From contig JBCCFW010000086.1 of the NCBI GenBank assembly GCA_039029535.1, positions 1 through 31,197 of the forward strand: DNA of 31,197 nt, read 5' to 3'. This document shows, one piece after another, positions 25,260 to 31,197 of this stretch. A program made the position numbers and the translations under genes. The notes beneath the pieces are model-generated. The model was not told the DNA's origin. It ran no database searches and saw only the letters and a program-made list of their open reading frames with translations. Position 1 is the stretch's first letter, and every line of letters begins with the position of its first letter. This DNA comes from JBCCFW01 sp039029535. Its GTDB lineage: Bacteria > Acidobacteriota > JBCCFW01.

Positions 25260-25490
25260 ATGAACGAGAAGATCGCATGCCCTCGTTGTGGCCAGGACTG
25301 GCTGATGCACGTGTGCCTGTGCGCACTGAATGAAGAGGCAGTTCTCTGCCCGGAGTGCGAAGCTCTCTGGTTGTCATCATCAAACATGACCACGAGCAAC
25401 TTTCGCGACTATGGAACACACATGCGAGCTGCAGGACGAGATCCAGACGCGGAAGGCGAAATGGAGAGCTTAGGCCCCGTCATGAAGTGA
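25260..25490 (+). CDS. Small zinc-ribbon protein, candidate immunity protein to the RHS toxin
   Basis: This 76-residue protein starts four bases after the RHS stop, with GAGA just upstream of its ATG. It has two Cys pairs, C7-P-R-C10 and C30-P-E-C33, spaced like a zinc ribbon, followed by ALWLSSSN and FRDYGTHMRAAG. Small proteins with this outline (two CxxC knuckles, then a short helix with a D-Y/F-x-x-Y/H-M motif) are often found as the gene directly after polymorphic toxins. Position, size and coupling are what is expected of an immunity protein that binds the toxin tip in the producer's cytoplasm. This function is inferred; no direct evidence comes from the sequence. Confidence 0.75.
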   Translation: MNEKIACPRCGQDWLMHVCLCALNEEAVLCPECEALWLSSSNMTTSNFRDYGTHMRAAGRDPDAEGEMESLGPVMK

Positions 25491-25828
25491 CAGAGCCCCG
25501 TGCCAGACACGCCTCCCCCACAACAGACACTAGACTCTCAAGATTCCCATGAGAGAGCATCTCCCAGCCGCGACGTTGATCAGGCCGTGCTCTCGAAAGG
25601 AGCACCGAGGGCCACGCCTTCCTCCCGGCTCTGACAAGCCGGGAGCCGCTCTTGAGAGCATCAACACCGACGTACCCCAGTTGGCAGCCACGAGCCACCG
25701 GGAAGCTGACCCCTCGCCCTAGTCTCCAAAGCACCCATGAACGTCATGCGGCACGATCAGAGAGCATGGAGTCCAGCCATCCGACCGACGCGCCCGAACA
25801 CCGCCCCCCGACCATGAGAAGAACCAAG
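25491..25828. other. Non-coding spacer after the toxin locus
   Basis: No convincing gene was found in these ~340 bases. The only clear structure is a hairpin at 25622-25645. The region is less GC-rich than the genes around it. It may contain remains of displaced toxin-immunity cassettes, but no recognisable protein fragment was seen. Confidence 0.45.
25622..25645 (+). terminator. Hairpin, possible terminator of the RHS/immunity transcript
   Basis: CTCCCGGCT and AGCCGGGAG form a perfect 9-base stem around the 6-base loop CTGACA. It lies ~130 bases after the small zinc-ribbon gene. No T tract follows, so intrinsic termination is uncertain. Confidence 0.45.
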
Positions 25829-26101
25829 ATGAAACGGCTCACGGCACCTGTCCCCCCGACACCCGGAAAGACGCGTCACTTCATCGTGAACAAGTCCGGG
25901 TCCACTCCTTGCGAGCACCCTGCGACACTCGTCATCGAAGAGCGGGACGGCGCGTTCTTCCTTCTCCGCCTGAGCTCTGATGGAGGCTTCGTTGCCGACA
26001 CCTGGCACCTGACACTAGAGGAAGCTCTCGAGCAGGCAAGGCACGAGTACGGCATCGAAGAGGCCGAGTGGACGTCAGCCGCGGAAGAGCCCAAGACCTA
26101 G
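25829..26101 (+). CDS. Small conserved-looking protein of unknown function
   Basis: About 90 residues from the ATG at 25829. That start is chosen because GAGAAG lies seven bases upstream; ATGs at 25814 and 25766 are also in frame. The C-terminal part carries a recognisable pattern, HPATLVIEERDGAFFLLRLSSDGGFVADTWHLTLEEALEQARHEYGIEEAEW. This outline of two strands, a D-T-W-H motif and a helix ending in a YGI turn recurs in small uncharacterised bacterial proteins. No catalytic motif or membrane segment is seen. It could be a stand-alone housekeeping protein or an orphan immunity protein left by the toxin locus. It converges with the MqnD-like gene, 44 bases apart. Confidence 0.6.
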   Translation: MKRLTAPVPPTPGKTRHFIVNKSGSTPCEHPATLVIEERDGAFFLLRLSSDGGFVADTWHLTLEEALEQARHEYGIEEAEWTSAAEEPKT

Positions 26102-26145
26102 CATCCAGCCGTCAATGACCGACCACGCGACCTACCGAAGTCCCC

Positions 26146-26973
26146 TCACGCCCACCGCGCCTCCACCTCGTCCCAACACCCCGCCTCGCTCGCCCTCCGA
26201 TACAGCTCGGCCACGGCCTCCCTCCCCTTCTCCCCAGCATCCAGGCTCAGCTCGTTGACGTAGGCGGCGACGAAACGCTCACCCGTCTCGTCATCCAGCC
26301 CGCGACCGAAGCGCAGCGCCGACGCGAGAGCCTCGTCCTTGTTCTCCCAGGCCAGCTCGATGCTCTCGCGCAGCAAGGCAGCGAAGTCCGCCACCACCTC
26401 CGATGACAGGGACCGCGAGATCGCGTTCGCACCCAGCGGCAAGGGCAAGCCGGTCAGCTCCGACCACGCCACGCCCAAGTCCTTCACGAGACGAAGACCC
26501 TCGTCCTCGTACGTGAGCTGGCTCTCGTGGATGACCACCCCCGCTCGCTCCGGCGCGTCCAGCAAGCGCTGCGGGATCGCGTCGAAGACCTCCTCCTCGA
26601 CCTCCACGCCCGGGAACAGCAAGCGCACGAGAAGACAGGCCGTCGTGTTGAGCCCCGGCACGAGCACCGGCGTCGTGCCCACGTCCTCCATCCCCATCGG
26701 TTCCACCGACACGAGCTTCGGACCCTGGCCGATGCCGAACGAGCTGCCCACCGTGAGCAGGTCGTAGCGCTCCTTCAAGCGAGGCCAGGCCGCGAACGAG
26801 ATCGCCGTCACGTCCAACTCGCCCGAGGCCGCCTGCCGGTTGAGGCTCTCGATGTCACCCGTGACCAGCTCCAGCTCGAGACCCGGACGGGACACGAGAC
26901 CCTGCTCGAGCGCCCAGTACATGAAGGCGTCGTCCGCGTCGGGGCTGTAGGCGATGCGTAGGAGCTGCGTCAT
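26146..26973 (-). CDS. MqnD-like protein (MqnA/MqnD/periplasmic-binding-protein fold)
   Basis: MqnD acts in the futalosine route to menaquinone, forming 1,4-dihydroxy-6-naphthoate. The 275-residue protein begins LRIAYSPDADDAFMYWALEQG, where MqnD has SP.PNDTF..YAL. It then has VTGDIESLNRQAASGELDVTAISFAAW (the DIETLN..A..G..DVTK.SF block) and SSFGIGQGPKLVS (the G.G.GP.LV block). The SPDADDAF variant is common in proteins labelled only MqnA/MqnD/SBP family, so the exact reaction is uncertain. The open frame continues upstream to 27702, overlapping the divergent gene, but homology starts at the ATG at 26973, giving the usual family length. A GGGAG lies ~12 bases upstream. No other menaquinone gene is in the window. 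Confidence 0.82.
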   Translation of the reverse strand: MTQLLRIAYSPDADDAFMYWALEQGLVSRPGLELELVTGDIESLNRQAASGELDVTAISFAAWPRLKERYDLLTVGSSFGIGQGPKLVSVEPMGMEDVGTTPVLVPGLNTTACLLVRLLFPGVEVEEEVFDAIPQRLLDAPERAGVVIHESQLTYEDEGLRLVKDLGVAWSELTGLPLPLGANAISRSLSSEVVADFAALLRESIELAWENKDEALASALRFGRGLDDETGERFVAAYVNELSLDAGEKGREAVAELYRRASEAGCWDEVEARWA

Positions 26974-27045
26974 GGAGGCTGCTTTCTCCCGGGTCCGTCC
27001 CGGTACATGCTGAGGCCGGATGCTACCAGCCAAGGAGACGCAGGA

Positions 27046-27687
27046 ATGAGCGACAAGGATCTCGCCGAGCTCGCACCCGACGTGTGGTCGTGGTCGGTCT
27101 GGCACGAGGAGAAGTCCCTCCACTTCAACGGTTTCCTCGTCCTCCACCCCGACGGCAACGTCGCCCTCGACCCGCCCGCCCTCAACCCCACGCAGCTCGA
27201 CCAAGTCTGGCAGCTTGGTGGCGTCTCCCACGTCGTCCTCATGAACGGCCACCACGGCCGCCAGGCGCCCGAGCTCGTCGCCCGCACGAGCGCACGCGTC
27301 CACGCCCCCAAGGCCGACGTCTCCCTCCTCTCCTTCGACGCCGACGAGACCTACACCGGCGGCGACGAGCTCCCCGCCGGTCTCCTGGCCATCGGCTTCA
27401 AGGCCGCCAAGACCAAGGGCGAGCACGCCCTTCTTCTCCCCCGCGACGGCGGCACGCTCTTCCTCGGCGACTCCCTCCTCGGCCGACCCGAGGGCGCGCT
27501 CAGCATGCTCCCCGACGAAAAGTTCAAGGAGCCCGACCGCGCCCGCCTCTCCCTCCGCGTCCTCCTCGACCACGCCTACGAGCGCGTCCTGGTCGCCGAC
27601 GGACACCAGCCCGAGGGCGCCCGGGCCGCCATCGAGAACTTCCTCGTCCACCAAGGCCTGCGCCCCAAGGGCAGCCGCGCCCACTGA
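27046..27687 (+). CDS. Metallo-beta-lactamase-fold protein with altered metal motif
   Basis: The 213-residue protein has the layout of a short metallo-beta-lactamase-fold hydrolase. An N-terminal beta part (HFNGFLVLHPDGNVALDPP) leads to a strand and loop SHVVLMNGHHGRQAPELV, where the canonical enzyme has HxHxDH. TLFLGDSLLG (D142) stands where the bridging Asp is found, and VLVADGHQP (H187) where the final His is found. Only part of the metal site is therefore kept, so it may bind one metal, have a different chemistry, or be non-catalytic. The ATG at 27046 is chosen because AGGAG (27034-27038) lies upstream. It diverges from the MqnD-like gene with a 72-base spacer that must hold both promoters. 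Confidence 0.78.
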   Translation: MSDKDLAELAPDVWSWSVWHEEKSLHFNGFLVLHPDGNVALDPPALNPTQLDQVWQLGGVSHVVLMNGHHGRQAPELVARTSARVHAPKADVSLLSFDADETYTGGDELPAGLLAIGFKAAKTKGEHALLLPRDGGTLFLGDSLLGRPEGALSMLPDEKFKEPDRARLSLRVLLDHAYERVLVADGHQPEGARAAIENFLVHQGLRPKGSRAH

Positions 27688-27722
27688 CCGACGAGCTCGC
27701 AACGGGCGGCCTGAACGAATAC

Positions 27723-27784
27723 GACCCCCGCCGCGTGGGGGTGCGGCGAGGGTCCTCTCCCGAGTCGGAGGGGCGCTCCGACTC
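27723..27784 (+). terminator. Two tandem hairpins after the metallo-beta-lactamase-fold gene
   Basis: The first stem pairs GACCCCCGCCGC (27723-27734) with GCGGCGAGGGTC (27743-27754), 11 of 12 bases paired around an 8-base loop. The second pairs GAGTCGGAG (27762-27770) with CTCCGACTC (27776-27784), a perfect 9-base stem with a 5-base loop. They start 36 bases after the stop codon. A long T tract is missing, but the two strong GC stems in a row suggest a terminator. Confidence 0.55.
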
Positions 27785-27806
27785 TCGGCTTGCCTGACTT
27801 CTGAGC

Positions 27807-27993
27807 TAGTGGACCGTAGCGGTAGGAGCGGAGTAGCAGTCGGCCAGGATTCGGCGTCCCTGGCGAGGCCCGACGACCGAGCGAAGCGCAGCGTAGCTGA
27901 ACCCTACGTGAGCATTCGCGAGCGGAGGAGAACGAAGCCAGGGGCGTCGAGGACGGCCGAATGCACTCTCGCTCCTGCCGTCACGGTCCACTA
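27807..27993. repeat. 187-base imperfect palindromic element with TA ends (possible MITE or structured RNA)
   Basis: The ends are exact inverted repeats of 11 bases, TAGTGGACCGT and ACGGTCCACTA. The pairing continues inward for about 57 bases at roughly 70 percent, and again near the centre (CGTAG with CTACG). Several arm differences are G-A or T-C changes that still allow G-U pairs in RNA. Both ends carry TA, the target duplicated by Tc1/mariner/IS630-type elements. The right end forms the TAG stop of the PDZ gene. It lies between convergent genes. No transposase is encoded. Confidence 0.6.
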
Positions 27994-29328
27994 AAAGGTG
28001 CGGCCGGCCTCCTCACGCTTCCTGAGGGACTCGCGCAGGGTCTGGGCGTTCCGGTCCCGCGAGAGCGGCACGACGCGGCTGCGCGGTTGCATGGCCTGCT
28101 CGGCACGCTCCAGCGCCTCGCGGACACGGTCTTGGACCGACTCGTAGCCACCGCTCTGCTCGAAGGCACGACGCGAGTGCTCGAAGGCCTCACGGACACG
28201 CTCTTGAGCCTCCTCGTCGAAGAGGTTCTGGTAGCCGCCGAAGTTGAAGCCCTGATCGTTGCTGGGCTTGGGCTCCTCGAGCTCGGCACGCAGCGTCCGC
28301 GTGCGACCGCGACGCAGGATCTCGAGCTCCACCGTCTCGCCACCCTCGAAGTCGGAGAGCAGCTCGCGGAGGCGGTTCACGCCCTCGAGCTCGTCACCCT
28401 CGAAGGACAGCAGCACGTCGCCGGCCTGCAGGCCCGCCCGCGCAGCCGGAGTGTCCTCGATGACCTCCTTGACGAGCAACGCGTTGCGCTCACCCTCGAC
28501 GCCGAAGTACGACGCGAGCTGACCGGACACCGATTCGAGCACGACACCCAGGCGCGGACGACGGTTGTTCCAGGTCGTTCCGAAGAACGGCGAGTCCTCT
28601 CCCTGCGAGTTCCAACTGAACGCCATGGGCGGGAGATGACGGAGCTCCTTGAGCTCCTCGAGATGCGGCAGGCTGCCGAACAGGCCCCCAGCCACCGACA
28701 GGCCGTGGTCGCCGTCGCCTTCCATCTCGAACTCGACCGTGCCCGGGTGCGAGCCGAGACGCGCCACGAGCTCCTGCTCGCGACCGTCGCGCTCGACGGT
28801 GAGCGTGACGCGATCGCCAGGAGACGTCCCCTCGAGCAGGCCGCCCAGCTCGTCCCCCACCGCACGACCCGAGACCTCCACGATGAGGTCGCCGGACTTC
28901 AGGCCCGCGCGCGCCGCCGGCGAGTCCTTCATGACCGCCGAGATGAGGAAGCCGTCATCCTCGCTGTTGAGCAGGACGCCCAGCCAGGAGCGGTCCGGGT
29001 CGGGATCGGAGACCACGCGGATGTGCTTGTTCGAGTCGATGCGGATCTGGTGCTCGTCGTCGTCACCGCCGTGGACCACGACCCAGTTGCCGTCGGACTG
29101 GTCGCCCTTGACCACGACCTTGACCCCACCGTCGTCGTCGCTGGTGAAGTACTGATAGCCGCCGTCCCCACCGGTCAGCAGCACCTGGCCGGCATGGTCG
29201 CCGGACAGCGTGAGCGTCCGCGCCTTCGCGCGCTTGGTCTTCTCACAGGCCGTCGCCGCCGTGACGCTTCCCGCAACCATCAGAGCCGACAGCAGCACGC
29301 GACCCGAAACATCGCCAAGAGTCTTCAT
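27991..29328 (-). CDS. Exported protein with two PDZ domains
   Basis: The 445-residue protein begins with an export signal (~1-27) followed by Cys28 in ATACEK, a near-lipobox, so it may be a lipoprotein. An Asp/Gly-rich beta region (~40-108) is followed by PDZ domain 1 (~114-185: WLGVLLNSEDDGFLISAVMKDSPAARAGLKSGDLI). PDZ domain 2 is at ~259-350 (LGVVLESVSGQLASYFG, then VIEDTPAARAGLQAGDVLL). The C-terminus is charged and helical (~370-445). The PDZ domains resemble those of HtrA and CtpA proteases, but no Ser-protease domain is present, so it is probably an adaptor or a sensor in the periplasm. The ATG at 29328 has an AAGGAAG Shine-Dalgarno directly upstream. Its TAG stop is the edge of the palindromic element. 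Confidence 0.88.
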   Translation of the reverse strand: MKTLGDVSGRVLLSALMVAGSVTAATACEKTKRAKARTLTLSGDHAGQVLLTGGDGGYQYFTSDDDGGVKVVVKGDQSDGNWVVVHGGDDDEHQIRIDSNKHIRVVSDPDPDRSWLGVLLNSEDDGFLISAVMKDSPAARAGLKSGDLIVEVSGRAVGDELGGLLEGTSPGDRVTLTVERDGREQELVARLGSHPGTVEFEMEGDGDHGLSVAGGLFGSLPHLEELKELRHLPPMAFSWNSQGEDSPFFGTTWNNRRPRLGVVLESVSGQLASYFGVEGERNALLVKEVIEDTPAARAGLQAGDVLLSFEGDELEGVNRLRELLSDFEGGETVELEILRRGRTRTLRAELEEPKPSNDQGFNFGGYQNLFDEEAQERVREAFEHSRRAFEQSGGYESVQDRVREALERAEQAMQPRSRVVPLSRDRNAQTLRESLRKREEAGRTF

Positions 29329-29371
29329 CTTCCTTCTTCTCCTCGGTCCCGGCTCCCGGCCGGCTGGCGGG

Positions 29372-29408
29372 TCACGGCCCGGTCGAACCCCGTCCGGGCC
29401 CGCCGTGA
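29372..29408 (-). terminator. Hairpin in the spacer after the thioesterase gene
   Basis: GGCCCGG (29376-29382) and CCGGGCC (29394-29400) pair perfectly around an 11-base loop, and the flanking TCAC and GTGA can extend the stem across a four-base bulge. It lies in the ~200-base spacer between the thioesterase stop and the PDZ gene start, so it may end the aminopeptidase-thioesterase transcript. No T tract follows. Confidence 0.35.
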
Positions 29409-29530
29409 ACCACGCGCTCGTGGGGCTGAGACGTCCCGGGAGCCGACCCGGTTCCCAATCGTGGCCCGGTCCGCTTCCCGACGCCCCGTCGAGCCCCGCT
29501 GAAGACCCCGAACGGGCCCAGAGGGCGCTC

Positions 29531-29965
29531 TCAGCCCTCCGGCTGCCGGTACTCCGCGAAGGCCTCGCGGTAGAACTCGGGCAGGCGACGCGGTCGGCCC
29601 GACTCGACGTCGACCCAGACCGAGACCACCTCCGCCCGGGCCACGAGCCGCCCGTCGTCCCCGACGAGCTCCTGCTGCCAGGTCCGCGAGCTCCCGCCGT
29701 CCCGGAGGATCCAGGACCGCACGGTCATGAGCTCGAACACGCGCGCCTGGCCGTGGTAGTCCACGGTGAGCCGACGCACGACCGTCGCGCAGTCGGGGAG
29801 CTCGACCTCCTGCCGACGCTGGTGATGCGCACCCACCCGGGCGTGCTCGAAGAGCCCGACCATGGCGACGTGGTTGAGATGCCCCGCCGAGTCGATGTCA
29901 CCCGGGCGGAGCTCGACCTCCTTCTCCAGCACGCGACAGGCCGGCGAGGCCGGAGCCGGGCTCAC
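29531..29965 (-). CDS. Hotdog-fold acyl-CoA thioesterase (4-hydroxybenzoyl-CoA thioesterase family)
   Basis: The 144-residue protein shows the 4HBT-type motif RPGDIDSAGHLNHVAMVGLFEHAR, with D25 and G28-H29-L30-N31 at the positions of the catalytic D..GH.N loop and E40 on the following helix. The later strands (RRLTVDYHGQARVFELMTVRSWIL, RLVARAEVVSVWVDVESGRPRRLPEFYRE) fit the hotdog fold. Members hydrolyse acyl-CoA or acyl-ACP thioesters; the substrate cannot be told from the sequence. The start is a GTG at 29965 that overlaps the stop of the upstream peptidase gene by four bases (GTGA), so the two are translationally coupled. Confidence 0.88.
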   Translation of the reverse strand: MSPAPASPACRVLEKEVELRPGDIDSAGHLNHVAMVGLFEHARVGAHHQRRQEVELPDCATVVRRLTVDYHGQARVFELMTVRSWILRDGGSSRTWQQELVGDDGRLVARAEVVSVWVDVESGRPRRLPEFYREAFAEYRQPEG

Positions 29966-31197
29966 GTGCCCGGCACCTCCAGGATCCGCTCCAGCCGCTC
30001 GATCCGCTCGCGCAGGGCCTGGTTCTCCGACCGCAGCTCTGCAAGCGACGCACCCACGTCCGTCGCCGAGCCCTCGGACTCGAGACGACGCAAGGCCTCA
30101 CGTGCCGCTCGGCGGATCCGACCGTCGAGCGTCCGCTCGGCCAGCCGCGCCAGCGCCGGGACGCTGCGGCGATCGCCGATCCTGCTCAGCGACCGGACCG
30201 CCGCGAGGTCGATGCGAAGAGCACCGTCCTCGGTGAGCTCCTCGAGCCGCTCGCGCACCCGACCGTTGCTCGCGCCGATGCGCGCCAGCGAGGCCATGGC
30301 CATCTCCCGGCTGCGCTCGTGGTGCTTCTTGTCGGTCCACGGCAGCAGCAGCGCCACGACTTCGTCACTCTCCTCCGAGCCGAGCAAGCCCAGCCCCTCG
30401 AGAGCGCCGCGGCGCAGCACGTCGTTCCAGCCACCCTTCTTGCGACGCAGCACCCGACCGAGCGTCGCCCGAGCGCCGGGCGCCCGACAGCGGCCCAGCG
30501 AGACCGCCGCCTCGGATTCGACGAAGTAGCTCGCGTCGCCCTTCTTGAGCAGCTTCTCCAGCGCCTTGACCGCCTTGTCGCCGCGGAGCTGACCGAGCCC
30601 CGCCGCGCAGGCGCGACGCACCTTCGGGTGCGCGTGACCGAGCCCCTTCGCCAGCAGCCCGGTGGCCGCCTCGCCGCCGTGCTGCGCCAAGGCCCGCGCC
30701 GCCGCCGCGGCGACGCGCCAGGACCCATCCTTCGCCAGCGCATGACCGAGGGCGTCCACTGCCGAACGAGGCCCCGCGCTGCTCAGGGCCAACGCGGCCT
30801 CGGCACGGGCCGGTCCCCAGGGTGCGCCCGCGAGCGTCGCGGTGAGCGCCGCCGGCGGTCGCTTGAGCTGCCAGGTGCCGAGCAGGCGATCACGCGGGTC
30901 GAGGGTCACCGCCTCGGGGCAGGCCGAGCAGGAGAGCGACAGCGTCTGATGCCGTCGGTCGACACGATGCTTCTCGAGACGCCACTCGCCGTCCTCGAGC
31001 ACGCCGATCTCCAGGTCGAAGGAGAAGCTCTCGGGGACCTGCTCGCCCGACTGCTGCTGGGTGAGCTCGATGCGGAGCTGCCCGGCCTCGGGCTGCCACT
31101 CGCTCGTCGCCTCGATCTCGGGATGACCGGCCGAGGCGATCCACTGGTCGAAGAACACGCCGAGCCCGCGGCCGGTCGTCTCTTCCAACGCCCGACG
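29962..31197 (-). CDS. M1-family aminopeptidase, C-terminal part with HEAT repeats (5' end outside window)
   Basis: About 411 residues are visible and the frame runs open through the window edge, so the catalytic HExxH domain lies outside. The visible start RRALEETTGRGLGVFFDQWIASAGHPEIEATSEW is the typical end of the M1 peptidase thermolysin-like domain and beginning of the beta domain. A Cys pair (SCSACPEA) and about seven HEAT-like helix pairs follow (for example DGSWRVAAAAARALAQHGGEAATGLLAKGL, then HPKVRRACAAGLGQL). The final helix (about the last 40 residues) is a short coiled coil. The gene leads a two-gene operon with the thioesterase. The M1 call rests on the short FFDQW..AGHPE block and is fairly secure; HEAT repeats at this end are found in several bacterial M1 relatives. 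Confidence 0.82.
   Translation of the reverse strand, partial: RRALEETTGRGLGVFFDQWIASAGHPEIEATSEWQPEAGQLRIELTQQQSGEQVPESFSFDLEIGVLEDGEWRLEKHRVDRRHQTLSLSCSACPEAVTLDPRDRLLGTWQLKRPPAALTATLAGAPWGPARAEAALALSSAGPRSAVDALGHALAKDGSWRVAAAAARALAQHGGEAATGLLAKGLGHAHPKVRRACAAGLGQLRGDKAVKALEKLLKKGDASYFVESEAAVSLGRCRAPGARATLGRVLRRKKGGWNDVLRRGALEGLGLLGSEESDEVVALLLPWTDKKHHERSREMAMASLARIGASNGRVRERLEELTEDGALRIDLAAVRSLSRIGDRRSVPALARLAERTLDGRIRRAAREALRRLESEGSATDVGASLAELRSENQALRERIERLERILEVPGT

Noticed and set aside
25648..25659. Second hairpin GCTCT-TG-AGAGC next to the 25622 stem-loop
   Set aside because: The two-base loop is too small for a stable stem.
26974..27702. Upstream extension of the MqnD-like frame (about 240 codons)
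   Set aside because: It lies antisense to the metallo-beta-lactamase-fold gene, is a low-complexity Gly/Val/Glu shadow, and MqnD homology starts at the ATG at 26973.
27806..27994. Two small open frames of 61 codons, one on each strand, starting MDR.GRS and ending TVH
   Set aside because: Their similarity to each other only reflects the inverted repeat; there is no sign of coding selection.

Overview
The window is high-GC bacterial chromosome, densely coded. A flagellar operon with a perfect sigma-54 promoter, an MglA-type GTPase, secreted proteins with dockerin-like and Ig-like domains, a giant secreted RHS protein and an MqnD-like protein together fit a motile Gram-negative of the Planctomycetota or a similar deep lineage such as Myxococcota. 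This placement is inferred from gene content; no rRNA or tRNA gene was seen.

Layout. (1) 1-9718, minus strand: one compact flagellar operon reading flgB, flgC, fliE, fliF, fliG, fliH, fliI, fliJ, a fliK-like gene and fliL (cut by the window edge). Many junctions are 4-base GTGA overlaps or gaps under 60 bases. A textbook sigma-54 site lies just upstream of flgB (9762-9778). The operon encodes the proximal rod, MS ring, rotor, export ATPase complex, hook-length control and stator-associated protein. (2) 9960-13108, plus strand: an MglA-like GTPase fused to a GAF-like domain, a DksA/TraR zinc-finger protein and a monofunctional proline dehydrogenase. (3) 13260-25490, plus strand: an accessory surface and toxin locus. 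It has a secreted multidomain protein split by an in-frame TAG, then a 2542-residue RHS protein ending in a Hint autoprotease and a small RNase-like toxin domain, then a 76-residue zinc-ribbon protein 4 bases downstream that is the best immunity candidate. (4) 25829-31197: household genes. These are a small unknown protein, an MqnD-like protein and a divergent metallo-beta-lactamase-fold protein, a two-PDZ secreted protein, a hotdog thioesterase, and the C-terminal part of an M1 aminopeptidase with HEAT repeats.

The most interesting parts are the RHS-Hint-toxin plus zinc-ribbon module, the interrupted secreted gene coupled to it, the sigma-54 promoter, and a 187-base imperfect palindrome (27807-27993) with TA ends whose edge supplies the stop codon of the PDZ gene. 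Several flagellar proteins are also unusual: FliG has a long acidic insertion, the FliK-like protein has an N-terminal membrane anchor, and FliL has a histidine-rich linker.
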